From: Perognathus longimembris pacificus
Lineage: Eukaryota > Chordata > Mammalia > Rodentia > Heteromyidae
Assembly (NCBI RefSeq): GCF_023159225.1
Contig: NC_063188.1
Location: 11,181,086-11,245,085 of the forward strand
Direction of reading: 5' to 3'
DNA: 64,000 bases
The translations under genes and the position numbers were made by a program. The notes under the pieces are model-generated. The model was given only the letters and a program-made list of their open reading frames with translations, ran no database searches and was not told the origin of the DNA. Of this stretch, positions 23,870-35,339 are shown one piece after another (the first letter of the stretch is position 1; every line of letters starts with the position of its first letter).

Positions 23870-26728
23870 AATTTCATAGTAACCTATACGATCCCTACTT
23901 CAAATAATCAGGCCCCTTCTTAAGGATTATAAACATTTGATATTTTAAGTCATCTAGTTAGGAGATTTTCTCATGTAAATCTTTCCAACTTCTGCTTTGG
24001 CAGCTCTGTGTTTCCCCACCTCAACTGTCTCTTTCTAATCAAGGCTGAAATCCATTTTCAATTTTTAAGTAACCAAACACAAGGCTGTTGGCATAAGCAA
24101 GTGCTATTTTTTCCCGTCAGTCTTTTTTGATATATTGAAGGTTGCAATAGACTTTTTTTTGCAAGTGCCCATTGGTTAAGCAACCGAATGAAATGGCACA
24201 GTGAATAAGGCATGGTAAGAGGATGTGCTCAGGTTATGAAGGCTCCCTCCAGGGGGGCTACAGGCAAGGCTGCGTCTTCAGGGCACACAAGCCAGAATTA
24301 AGAAAGCAAAACAGGTGACAAATACACAATGACCTGAGATAATACCTTGCAGAGAAAGAAATTAAAGTTATGATTGGATTTGTTACCCCTTCTAATCCTA
24401 TATATGTAGAATGGGGCCATCTGTAGCACTCTCTTGTAACAAATGTAGTTTTTATATTTTATTTTAATAAATGAAATACATTATACTTCCAAGTCTGATA
24501 AAATACTTCAATGACTTAAAGATATAATAAATACCTGGGTGCCTGGGTAGCATAAGCTTAAGTAAGCTGCTAGGTCTTTCCCAATGAGTGAGAAAAGAGG
24601 TTTTATACCAACCCTTTCCATTTACAATTATAATACAATTCTGTCCCTCACCAGCAGTCTGGAATTATAAAGAGCAAAATGTTTAATAAATTTGCTCTCA
24701 TTAAACAAAGTGTGTCCTGTTGTACTTGGGGAAAGAAAGCTAACAGTCAGTTTGAATAGTCCTAGAACAACCTTAACAGCAACTTGTTCACAATCAAAGT
24801 GGGGAATGTTACAATATTTCAGCAGTTAGGTAGCAATTTATTTATTCTCACCATTGCACATTTTGGACTTTTATTATACCCCACTCATCAGAAAGCTTTA
24901 TGTCAACTGGAAAACAATTTCTTGCTTTGATTTGCAAAATTCCAATTCTTTACTGAATTCTAAGTGCTTTTAAAAATTGAAATGTTCACTGTTGATACTT
25001 ATTTTATAAGTAAAACACAGTTATATTTATATTTCAATGCAGTGTACATTTAAATTAATAGCCTGAAAAAATAAATATATAAATAAAAAAATAAAATCAA
25101 ACTTATACATTGCAAGAGCATAATTGAAAATGAGAACTTCCCCCCCCACCCGCTTGGTTTGGTTTAAACTTGCATATCACTTTTCAGCCACTCTTGTGCT
25201 ACATATCCAAAGACAGAACAATATTTTAATTATTTCTTTTTTTAACCACAGGCCATTATTCTAACAGAATGCTGCGGAGGTTCTTAGGAGTTGTAATTCT
25301 CATTTTTGGCTAATAGGTACAAAGACATTTGGTATGGAATTTGTAAGGATGTATCATATTTTAGAATTCTCTAGGGAAACAAATTGAATAAAAGCATAGA
25401 GGAAAGGTCAGAAAATGATCTATCTTCTCCTGATTGGACGTGCTTTTGATTCCTTTCATTTCTGATCACATAACTGTGACAATATACGGCAATTCAAAAA
25501 TAATTGAATGCTTTCACAAGCATTTACTCAACAACTAGGTGCTATAAAACATTGTAGAATAGACAAAATTGCAGAGTTATCCTGATAAGTATCTAACCAC
25601 TGGAGAAAAACAAGTTTGAGCTACATGTTCATACATATAACCTGGTAACTGTGTTCTATTATATGTGATTATGCTATAATTATTTGTTGTGGAAAAGTTT
25701 GCATGGATTCCCTTCAATTAAAATATGAACTGAAAAGCAACAAAAAGCATTTAAATTTTGATCAAAATAGTCCAAAGTTATCCATAGATAGGTTATTTTT
25801 ATTTCAATGCATAATCATCTTCTATACCTTTAAATTTTGATATCAATAAAATAATTTCCTATTCCACTACAATAAATACATGCACTTGAAACACAGGGGC
25901 CTAATTTAATATTTATAGGCAATAGTCAAAATTTTCAGCATGGCAAGAATACTTTGAGATTAATGTTTACTGCATCCCAACAAGATAGGTAAGGAGATAA
26001 GTGGATGGATAGATAGAGAGATATGCACATACATAGAAAAAATACAGCTCCAGGGATAGGGACCAGACACATAGACTAGATTGTCAGGTTGTCAGCGAGA
26101 ATCTACAGAAGACTCTTACTGGGTCTTTCTATACAAGCTTAGCAAATTGACCATTTTGACTAAATTGACCAGTCAATTTAATGAAACAGGCACTTAACTC
26201 CCTCCCACTTCAATTTGACCAAAACCACCTGTTAAGGAACTTCTGGACAGATTTATTTTCCTGCTATTTCCAAATACCAATTCCTTCCCCCGTTCTTCTC
26301 ACCTGTCTCCTCCAGGCAGCCCTTTACTGGTTCAATTGTCTTCCCAATTGTGATTGGTCTTAGGGAATAACTATTTAATCCCCAGGATACACATTTTCCT
26401 GGGATTGAGTGAGTTACAGTCATCAACTGAACTGATGGCTGTCCTGGGCAGAACCATTTGAAGGCCCCTGAGGAGCAGGTTAAATTCCTGAGAGTGCTAA
26501 GAATTCTATTGCAATAGAAAAATCCATGAATTGCTGGTTTGGTATTCAGTCCACCATTTCATAGACAACACTCTGCTTCTGGTATAGTGATCTGAAACAG
26601 TCACTCAACTATAATTTCTCTCAAGGCTAGCCAATAAATGGGATGGGTTAGGCCAACTCACATTTGAGACACAGACATCCAATAGGAAGGAACTGCTTAC
26701 TGTTTAAATGCCTTGATCTCAAAATGTA
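23870..26728. other. repeat-poor AT-rich interval
   Basis: Almost 2.9 kb with no recognised SINE, LINE or LTR and no credible coding frame. A C run lies at 25141-25148. Repeat depletion can mean conserved non-coding DNA, but nothing in the sequence proves function. Confidence 0.45.
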
Positions 26729-26731
26729 TAA

Positions 26732-26825
26732 TAGGACTGAAAGTATGGCTCAAGTGGTAAAGCACCTGCCTAGCAAAAGTGAAGCCCTGAGTTTAAACAA
26801 CAGTACCAGCAAACCACCACAACAA
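26732..26825 (+). repeat. ID-like SINE monomer
   Basis: It carries gtatggctcaagtggtaaag, gcctagcaaaagtgaagccc and a degenerate B box, with an A/C-rich tail. Confidence 0.65.
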
Positions 26826-26831
26826 AGATAA

Positions 26832-27050
26832 AAGCTGGGTACTAGGGGCTTGTGCCTATAATTCTAGCTACTTAGGAAGCTGAGATTGGGCGATTGCTTC
26901 AAGGACAACAGTTTATGACCTTGTCAACCAACAGCTGGACATGGTAGTGCCTGCCTACCTATGAAGGAGAGTCTAAAATATGTTGGCCAGCATGAAAACA
27001 GGAAGAAGACATCCTATCTAAAAAATAACCAGTGCAAAAATTTTACAAAG
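26832..27050 (+). repeat. old B1-like composite SINE
   Basis: Diverged B1-like head (ttgtgcctataattctagc, ttaggaagctgagattggg) followed by a second head-like unit (ctggacatggtagtgcctgc). Confidence 0.6.
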
Positions 27051-27051
27051 T

Positions 27052-27820
27052 AAAAAGCATTTTTAATTGAGATGTGATTTCCATTAATACAGTTCTCTAC
27101 AGGAAACAACATTCATAAAAAAAAAAATCCCAGAAGAACAAGCAAACGTCTACAAGTCTCACTTGTTTTCCCTGGGAATTTGATACCCACCATCTTCCAC
27201 AAGATGGCAGGCACTTTTCATTTTATTATTAGTGATCAACAGGAAATTGTTCTCTCAAATGACAGCAACCGCAGGTAGCTAGACTGACATTTGCTTTACA
27301 TTACGACACACACTAATTAATCATTAGTGATCCCAGAAGTAAGTCTGCTAAAAATTCTTTGCTATGGCTTTTCACAGCAGGGTCTTTCAATATTGATATT
27401 ATTACATGCACATACATTCTGCCAGTATATGTTATAGCCACAGCTTTAAGCTTTTAGGGTATTTTAATTAATATTGCCTAGATTAATATTTACCTCTTAT
27501 TCAGAAGGGGAAATGGTAAAGCTAGTAAAATAAAAACAGGAAGAAACAGCAATAAACCAGGCTTTGCAAAGCTAAAGGCAACTATAGTTTGTAGCATGAG
27601 GTACTTTTCTGGCATTTGTGGACATCTTTGACTTTTTCTGGCTAACCTTAAATTCCTAAGGCAAAGATTCTGTAAAGAACTTGGTCAGTACTTCTGAACA
27701 CATAACTTGCATCCTATGGCCCCCAAAGAGATCATCTCATGACGAATTTATTGTCTCCTCCACTAAGCAAACATGATTATACTACCTTCCAACAGTGGAG
27801 TTGATTCCATGACAGGTTTG
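27052..27820. other. repeat-poor AT-rich interval
   Basis: No gene or repeat is recognised. It contains several TAATTA/ATTAAT motifs (for example 27310-27325 and 27465-27490), which may be chance in AT-rich DNA. Confidence 0.4.
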
Positions 27821-27822
27821 TT

Positions 27823-28205
27823 TTTTTTTTTTTTTTTTTATTGTAAAGCAACTCCACAAGGCCTCAACCGTGATCCAAGCTACAGACAATAAGTACAAAT
27901 ATTCTTCTCACCATCAAAGAACCTTCCAGGAAGGTTCAGCCGAGCAGTTACAGGCAGCCAAGTTTTCTTTACCACCCCAAGCTAGAATCAGGACGAAGAT
28001 ATTTGCCTAGTTCCACTGGGTTAGTGATGGAAAGTCTTGAGTAGTTTACCATTGCATCTTAGTTCTGTTTGTAACTGGTTAGTTCTTGACTTATTCCAGC
28101 TCCTCCAACTCCTGGTCTTGTTATTCCATCTCTTGAAAAGTTGCTTTTAGTCTTTCACTGTTTTAGCTTTCTTCTGTGAATGAATGACATCTCCTTCACA
28201 ACTCC
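27823..28205 (-). pseudogene. possible processed pseudogene tail, source unknown
   Basis: On the minus strand the sequence ends ttgctttacaataaa followed by about 19 A residues (27842 down to 27823), which looks like a retroposed mRNA 3' end with an AATAAA signal. Upstream, one frame reads a stop-containing acidic stretch with QEMEQQDQELEELE-like wording only if stops are ignored, so no protein family can be named. No clear TSD was found at the far end. It could instead be an unusual LINE or SINE tail. Confidence 0.35.
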
Positions 28206-28335
28206 TTCAGTAGAGCTCCTTAAACTTCCATGTACACAATATGAGTCACTTGGGGTTCTTGAGAGAATGTAGATTGTGATTCTGTTTGAAGTTAAGAGTT
28301 TACATTTCTAACAAGCTGGAAGCTGGTCTTGGATG
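28205..28335 (-). repeat. MER5-like hAT non-autonomous element
   Basis: Read on the minus strand: ccagcttgttagaaatgtaa, cagaatcacaatctacattc, aagaaccccaagtgactcat and ggaagtttaaggagct, the order of MER5-type elements. It is an old DNA transposon fossil without coding capacity. Confidence 0.6.
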
Positions 28336-28489
28336 GTGTAGATCCATTGATCACACTTAAATTACCAATTCTGTCCAGCTACTTTGTTCATATTCTCTAT
28401 GCCCTAAAAGGAAGTTCCACATTCCTCATTGTGTCATTTAGATTACTTAATTCTTTTCTTATAGTAAGTTATTTTTAACTTTTCAATTC

Positions 28490-28715
28490 TGTTTATTATC
28501 TTGATGTACTTGTATAAAGGAGTTCACAATTCAGTTTATAAGTTACATATGTATGTATATATGTATGTGTGTGTGTGTGCGTCAAGCCATTCATCTTTTC
28601 TACTCATCCCTCCTAACACTTCCCTTCCCTTCAGTTTTCCTAGTTTCATAGGATGTGCATTAAATATTATAACTGCATTCTGCCCTTCTTCCTCTCTTCA
28701 TTTTCTACCATCTCC

Positions 28716-28717
<2 letters not shown>
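28490..28717 (-). repeat. old L1 3'-end fragment
   Basis: The plus strand reads tgtacttgtataaaggagtt, then a T/C-rich tract (ctactcatccctcctaacac). It is the complement of an older L1 end, related to the plus-strand piece at 29400-29475. Confidence 0.5.

Positions 28718-28768
<51 letters not shown>
28718..28768. repeat. (CA)n microsatellite
   Basis: About 25 pure CA units. Confidence 0.97.
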
Positions 28769-28771
<3 letters not shown>

Positions 28772-28779
28772 CCTTTCAA

Positions 28780-29395
28780 ATACCAGTTGTTGGACTGAGT
28801 TTTTCTAAGCAATTACACCATTTGAATTCTTGTTTGCAAATACCATATTTCAGTTAGTACATTTGTGTACACTTCCATATGAAGCCTTCTTTTTTCAATA
28901 ATCCCCTCTCTTTTGAATTGTATCTCACTCTACTCACAGACTGTCTTCACAGTCATTGCCAGATGTCATTCCAATGCATTCACTGAAGATTCTGGAACCC
29001 AGATTACCATCATCCTTTCAACACTTTATATTTGTAAACAACTCTAAGAGGAGGTAACTCATTCATGATACCAGTCTTGATCTTGTGGTAGTTTCTTCAT
29101 TACTAACCCCCATTCTTTTTTCCAATTCAGCAATCAGTTCATTGGCCACATCATGACCTTTTGTTACCTAAAATTGTTCTTACTCTAAAGACTTGAAACT
29201 TAAAGAAAACTTCCCTAAATTCTCTCAGCCTCCAGCTAGAGATTTCCACCTTTGCTTTCCCTTACTCCCATAAAACAGTCTCTTCTACTCTATTGGACTT
29301 TCCATTCCTTATATACTAGCATTTTTCTTATATCCTCACCACAGTAGTTTTCACCATTTCTACCCAGTGTGGAAACCTATTCTAAACTCAATTTA
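28780..29395. other. unannotated spacer
   Basis: No gene is seen and no repeat could be named. Confidence 0.4.
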
Positions 29396-29399
29396 TCAG

Positions 29400-29480
29400 T
29401 GTAAAGGGTGACATTGATCAAGGTGCATTGTATTCATAAACTGATATGCTGAATTGAAACACCTTTGTACAACTACTTAA
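29400..29480 (+). repeat. old L1 3'-end fragment
   Basis: It contains gacattgatcaaggtgcattg, cataaactgatatgctgaattg and acacctttgtacaactac. The last parts are complementary in order to 28490-28560. Confidence 0.45.
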
Positions 29481-29717
29481 AGGTAGGAATTAAAGTCTAT
29501 TTACAAATAAATTAATTGAAGTATACTAGACTATGGAGAACTGAAATATTGTAGAAAGACAAAGTTGGACTATGGTCCAACAAAATCAGCACCAGAAAAT
29601 AGGTACTTGCGGGGGGTGGGGTCAAAGGGAGAAGGGTAGGTAGATGAAGGGGGAAAGAAAGGATAATGGAGTTAAGAATTCATGGTATATACCACAGAGT
29701 TAAGAAAAATAAGGGAG

Positions 29718-29960
29718 AAGCCAGGCTCAGGTGGCACACACCTGTAATCATAGCTATTCCGGAGGCTGAGATCTGAGGATCACAGTTGGAAGACACTATG
29801 GGTAGGGAACTCCATATGAGTCTTATTTCCAATTAATCCCAAAGGAGCTGGAAGTGGCACTGTAACTCAAATGATAGAGCATTCTCCTTGAGCAAAAATG
29901 CTCAGCGACAGTGCCCAGGCCCAGAGTTCAAGTCCCAGAACCAGTACCAAAAACATAGTT
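29718..29960 (+). mobile_element. B1-ID composite SINE
   Basis: Full-length composite: cacacctgtaatcatagcta, gaggctgagatctgaggatc, tccaattaatcccaaagg, then the ID-like unit and cagagttcaagtcccagaac. Moderately diverged. Confidence 0.8.
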
Positions 29961-29964
29961 TGAA

Positions 29965-31428
29965 AGAGACAAGAGGAGCTATTTTTTCTCTTTGCCTCTC
30001 ACTTGCCTTTGGGCTTGTGCAAGGCACTCATCACCAGAAGACATGTGCAGATGACTCCTCAGGACACTTGCTACCACTGGAGTTATTGTACCCAAGAAGC
30101 TTAGAGCGTCATGTTGCCACACTGAATTCCATACATCACCCTGACAAAAAACTGTGACTTTTCATGTATCAGTGAGTAACTCAAATATCACCTAGGTATA
30201 CCAAGGATACTCTAAATTTAGGTTTGGGAAATAGTGCTGATTACTTTCTGTAATGAGAATGCCAGAAACTCCATTACTGTGACAAGCAAGCAAACACAAC
30301 ATAAGTAGCTCAAACAGTTATTCATACTACAGTTAGCCTTCATTCAGGGTCACCTTCAGGCAAGCATCTTTTCCATTTCTTCTCACTTCGCAGTTGCACA
30401 TTCCAGTGTTCTCCCTGCCCTCCCATTAAGGTGGTCTTAGTCCTGAGCTGGAATTAGCCAAAAGCACTTTGACCTCCTCACAGGAATTATGCAGAGACCA
30501 AGCTTCCACCCTGCTCAATAGACCAAGGAACATGGGCCATCATTGATAAGAATGATAAAGGGCACTCTATAAAGAAGATAATGCTACTAGCTTTGCTATT
30601 GGCTTTATTGCTGAAGCTGAAGGCTGAGATGTTAAACTGGTAAATTGAGAAATAAGTATCTCAGGTTGATTGCTTTGCCAAGAGTCTAGAATGCATTCAC
30701 AGAAATAGCCATTTCCTCCAATATAATCAAGAAGGAAGCATCTCCAAAACTTGGAATCCATTTTAATGTGCAAGGACCAGGATTCCATTTCATCAGAAAG
30801 AGACTTTCCTAGGATATAGAAAATTTTGCAAACCAGTAAAAGATTACAGTGGCCTACAATCATGCTTAGTAAATGTGTACTTAGCTCTTATGGAAGGCTG
30901 CAACATATGTGCAAATGTTGGCTGGTACAGTGAGTATAAAGTAACTGTTAAAGATTGGGTTTCAAGTTGTAGAAGAGCCAAAAGGAAGGAAAACAGCCCC
31001 AAAGTAGAGATTTATATTTTCATTTAAAACAAATTAAACACTCTCCTTTCCTCTCTGTTGGACCTCAAGAAAATTTCAGGTCTTTCAAGGTCTGACCAAA
31101 GCTATATTTCAAACTTAGTATAGTCAATGATCACGTTGGCCTTTGAGCCTCCCAGGAGATGTTCCTTTTAAGAGCTTAGCAGCAAGCAATTGTCTTTAAA
31201 AGGGAAACCCTTGTGGCAGGTCAGTTTTTCCTCTGTCAATTGAGGAGTTAGCTTTTGATCCTTTATTTAACCTCCATTTTTGAGACCCGGATGGCCAGGA
31301 TGTTACAATGTGATGGGGAAAACTCATAATTCTCTACTTACAAAGATTTATGAGGAGAAATGGGCTGATGTGAATACTAAGAGTTCTGATCAGTACCATC
31401 CATGAGAATTACATTGAAGTATGGAGCA
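29965..31428. other. unannotated spacer
   Basis: No gene or named repeat is recognised. Confidence 0.45.
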
Positions 31429-31430
31429 CA

Positions 31431-31658
31431 AAAATATGACTAAAGGGGCTGGGGATATAGCCTAGTGGCAAGAGTGCCTGCCTCGGATACATGAGGCCCT
31501 AGGTTCGATTCCCCAGCACCACATATACAGAAAACGGCCAGAAGCGGCGCTGTGGCTCAAGTGGCAGAGTGCTAGCCTTGAGTGAAAAGAAGCCAGGGAC
31601 AGTGCTCAGGCCCTGAGTCCAAGGCCCAGGACTGGCCAAAAAAAAAAAATGACTAAAT
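31431..31658 (+). mobile_element. ID-dimer SINE, 'ggggatatag' subfamily, young copy
   Basis: The body starts at 31445 with intact tagcctagtggc and ggttcgattcc boxes, ends aggactggcc and then poly-A. The flanking repeat aaaatatgactaaa (31431-31444) recurs as aaaatgactaaa after the tail. It is nearly identical to 21357 and 54543. Confidence 0.9.
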
Positions 31659-31659
31659 A

Positions 31660-32110
31660 TAATCAATATAGAGTAGCATATGGTACCATGAAAACATGTT
31701 AGCCCTCAGAGCATTTTTCCAGCTCATTCTTACAGATAAAGAAAATGAGAATGAGACACATACACCATTCTGCCAAAACAAAACTTCCCAAGTTTCATCA
31801 ATTTTAAAAGAAGTCATTATAGAATTGTAATTGTCCTACTGAGTGACTTCTAATTATGTGTTTTCCTTTTGTACCTTCATCTAGAAGGTACAAAAACGGG
31901 GATATCGGGTAACTCCAGGGAACCATGAGCTTGCAACAACTGATTGAGTTCTTGCAATGGCCTCTTCATCATGTGAGTTGAAGCCTTCGGGTATTATCAA
32001 CACTTAGTCCAAGAGTCTTACTTTTTGGATGGGTTGTATTTTAGGCATAGTACAAGACAAAGCCAAGAGAGGACCACAGTACTCACTACTCAGTTAACTG
32101 TGTTGGACTC
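31660..32110. other. unannotated spacer
   Basis: No gene or named repeat is recognised. Confidence 0.45.
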
Positions 32111-32111
32111 T

Positions 32112-32113
<2 letters not shown>

Positions 32114-32166
<53 letters not shown>
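32114..32166. repeat. (CA)n microsatellite
   Basis: About 26 pure CA units. It lies inside a chance open frame whose translation alternates Thr and His. Confidence 0.97.
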
Positions 32167-32168
<2 letters not shown>

Positions 32169-32304
32169 TTAGTATCCTTCCACCTAAGTCTATTCCAACT
32201 TTCCTTTAGCTGGGAAGGTTCTTGGTTTATAAAATATGACCCTTCCAGTGGAACCCAATTAAATTACACCTATACGATTTCAGTCACGGTTATTATCTCT
32301 TCTC

Positions 32305-33478
32305 ACAAACCATACTTCTTCGTTTTTTTTTTAATTTTTATTATCAAACTGATGTACAGAGAGGTTACAGTTTCATACGTTAGGCATTGGATACATTACT
32401 TGTACTGTTTGTTACCTCGTCCCTCGTACGCCCCTCCCCCCTCCCCCTTTCCCTTTCCCCCCATGAGGTGTTCCATTCACTTAGACCATAGAGTTTTGCA
32501 AGTATTCCTTTTGTAGTTGTTTTTCTTTTTTCACCCTGAGTCTCTCAATTTTGGTATTCCCTTTCAATTTCCTAGTTCTAATACCAGTATACATGGTTTC
32601 CAATATACTCAGATAATGTTACAGAGATAGTGTAGGTACAACCACAGGAAGGTGATACAAGAACATCATCAATAATAGAAGCTACAGATACACATGGGAC
32701 GTTGAAAGTAGTTACAACTGTGATATAACAATCATTTCCATAACATGGAGTTCATTTCACTTAGCATCATCTTAGGTGTTCATAAGGGTATAGCTATTGG
32801 GCTCTTGTGATCCTCTGCTGTAACTTGCCTAAACCTGTACTAATTACTCCATAGAGACCATAGAGTCCATGTTTCTTTGGTTCTGGCTCACTTCACTTAG
32901 TATAATTTTTTCCAAGTCCTTCCATTTCCTTACAAATGGGACAATGTCATTCTTTCTGATAGAGGCATAAAATTCCATTGTGTATATGTACCACATTTTC
33001 CTGATCCATTTGTCTACTGAGGGGCATCTGGGTTGGTTCCAGATTCTAGCTATGACAAATTGTGCTGCGATGAACATTGTTGTGCTGGTGGCTTCACTGT
33101 GAATTTGTTTGTGGTCTTGATACCCAAAAGTGGGGCTGCTGGGTCATAGGGGAGTTCTATATTTAGCCTTCTGAGGAATCTCCATACTGCTTGCCAGAGT
33201 GGCTGAACCAGTTTACATTCCTACCAACAATGAAGTAGGGTTCCCTTTTGGACACATCCCCTCCAACAATTGTTATTGTTAGTTTTCTTGTTGTATGACA
33301 TTCTTACTGGGGTAAGATGGAATCTCAATGCTGTTTTGATTTGCATTTCTTTTATGGCCAGTGATGTAGAGCACTTGTTCATGTGTCTTTTGGCCATTCT
33401 CATTTCCTCATCAGAGAAGTCTCTTTGTAAGTCTTTAGCCCACTTGATGAGGGGGCTATTGGACAAACCATACTTCTT
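32305..33478 (-). mobile_element. 5'-truncated L1 with ORF2 C-terminal remnant
   Basis: A perfect 16-bp TSD, acaaaccatacttctt, lies at 32305-32320 and 33463-33478 around about 1.14 kb of L1. It belongs to the same subfamily as 11178-12867: long blocks of the 3' UTR (for example 32640-32720) are the same. It has ORF2 C-terminus only. A deletion near 33112 (gtcttgatacccaaaag where the longer copy has ttttggatagatacccaa) and a changed C-terminus near 32850 break the frame. Confidence 0.93.
32844..33462 (-). pseudogene. L1 ORF2 C-terminal fragment
   Basis: Two frame pieces: 33221-33462 with [20 protein letters not shown] and the start of the Cys/His knuckle, and 32844-33077 with [20 protein letters not shown] to near the C-terminus. 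A small deletion separates them. It cannot encode an active replicase. Confidence 0.88.
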
Positions 33479-33668
33479 TGTCAGAGCATACTTGTTATCA
33501 GAAATTGGTTCAATAGAGTGTTTTTCTCATGAAATGGTGAGCTCCTAAGTGTCAGTGACTTATTTTGATCTTTGTATCACCCCACCATCCAGTCTAGTAT
33601 GTATTAAGTTACTATACATGAAAGACTTGTTTAATCACAGTTTGCTGATTAAACCAATATTTAAATCT

Positions 33669-33895
33669 ATCTGGGTGCCAGTGGCTCACATCTGGAATCC
33701 TAGTTACTCAGAAGTATGAGATCTGGAGAATAGTTTGACATCAGCTTGGGCTAGAATGTTTGCAACTCCATCTCCAAAATAACCCACAAAATGCCAGACT
33801 AGAAGCACAGCTCAAGTGGTAAAGTGATAGTCATAACCAAACAAGCCAAAAGTGTGTGTGAGGTCCTGGGTTCCAGCACTGATACTACCCCTGCC
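33669..33895 (+). repeat. diverged B1-ID composite SINE
   Basis: The head ccagtggctcacatctggaa, a middle piece and an ID-like tail (agcacagctcaagtggtaaag, gtcctgggttccagcac) are visible. Confidence 0.65.
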
Positions 33896-34098
33896 CCACC
33901 CACATTAAAATCAATTCCTTCTAAACCACAATCCCAATACTTCCACCCACAACCTGTGCACCCAAGAGTCAGGGAATGGAAAAGACTTTAGCTTCGTAGT
34001 CAGGACAGAACCAGAACTTCTTGGCTATGTAATTTAAGCAAGTTATTTCCCTTTCTCAATTTTGGTTTTCTTTGTTGGTACAATGATTATAATTGTAG

Positions 34099-34385
34099 GG
34101 TCCACTGGCACAGCTAGAGGCAGATACCTCCACCTTCTCTGAGGTTACATCCAATCCACCTGGCCAGATCTCCCACCTTTTCCTATATAATCCAACTCAA
34201 CATGGTCCCCACTCTCTTTCCTTTTCTCTCTTACTCTCTCTTGTTCTTTTCCCCTTGTTCCTTCCCCTCTGTCTCCCCACAACTCCATCTTGTGTATATG
34301 TGCCAGCAGTTTGCTTTCCCCCAACAAACTCCTTTCTTCCTGAACCTTGTGGTGGGTTCCCTTTCTGGTGAACCTTACAATAACT
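34099..34385 (+). repeat. partial LTR, family shared with 45715 and 47700
   Basis: The segment ctgaggttacatccaatcca-cctggcc, then tcctatataatccaactcaa, matches the complement of 47725-47812. TATA-like tatataa lies at about 34183. A pyrimidine-rich U5-like part ends ggtgaaccttaca. I cannot name the family. The 5' part is missing. Confidence 0.55.
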
Positions 34386-34734
34386 ACCCTATAAAATTAT
34401 TGAAGAGAATAAATTAGGTAAGTACATGCACACAAACACACGTGCATACCTGTGCATACATGCAAACCTCAGTTTCTTTTCTGCCTTGATAACCAATAAG
34501 CATTAACCCAGGCTATCTATGTTTGTCAATGTACAATTGACTAAATGAATTGCCATTTACCGAGCCTGTACTATTTGCCTTACTTCAAGGTCAACTGCAT
34601 AAAAGAGAGGACAGAATAGAAGAGTCTCTGTTCTCAGAGATCTAAGTACCTATAGGTAGAGGCAAGAAAATCAGGAGACACTCTGTACATCACTTTGACA
34701 GTAAATAAACAATTGTTCAGGGGATAAAAAGAAT

Positions 34735-34855
34735 CTGAGACAATGGAGGGGGTATATTTTGTTAACGTTGTATGCATGAATGTAAACATCACAATGAACC
34801 CTCTTCCTTCCATTAATTTGTGCTAATAAAAAATAAAGTTTGGAAACCTGTGCTA
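34735..34855 (+). repeat. old L1 3'-end fragment
   Basis: It contains atgtaaacatcacaatgaacc and gtgctaataaaaaataaag, matching the end at 54390-54440. Confidence 0.5.
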
Positions 34856-35097
34856 ATTACCAGTAGTATTCAGAGGTGGGATAGATCTAAATGGCTGACA
34901 AGCAACAAAAGCTTCAAAGTCCTCTGAAGAATAGATTGGGACATGATGGAATGTCAAAGAGAAACTGGCCATTCTAGTCAGCAGAAATGATGTCAGCCTT
35001 GAAGGACAGCAAGTCAATTAATTTGAGCCCTCTGAGATCAGCAGTGGTGGAGTAAGGAGAAGTAACTCAGAAGACTCCAAGTGTGACATTTAAAGTA

Positions 35098-35335
35098 ATA
35101 CTGCTAACTGGGTGCTCATGCCTATAATCTTAGCTAATCAGAAGGCTGAAATCTGAGGATTGCACTTCAAAGCCAACCAGGGCAGGAAAGTCCACAAGAC
35201 TCTTATCTACAATTAACACCAGAAAATGGGAAGTGGAGCTGTGGCCTCAAGTAGTAGAGCACCAGGCCTTGAGCAAAATAAAGCTCAGTGATAGCACCCA
35301 GGCTCAAGCCCCAAGACACAGTGAGTAAATAAATA
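35098..35335 (+). mobile_element. B1-ID composite SINE
   Basis: Head tgcctataatcttagctaat, middle ctcttatctacaattaacac, right unit gagctgtggcctcaagtagt and tail with aaataaataaatga. Confidence 0.75.
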
Positions 35336-35339
35336 AATG

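Noticed and set aside
28501..28857. 118-aa plus-strand ORF
   Set aside because: It is made of antisense L1 end plus a CA microsatellite.
32025..32516. 163-aa plus-strand ORF
   Set aside because: It runs through a CA microsatellite (Thr-His repeat) and antisense L1 3' UTR, with no domain.
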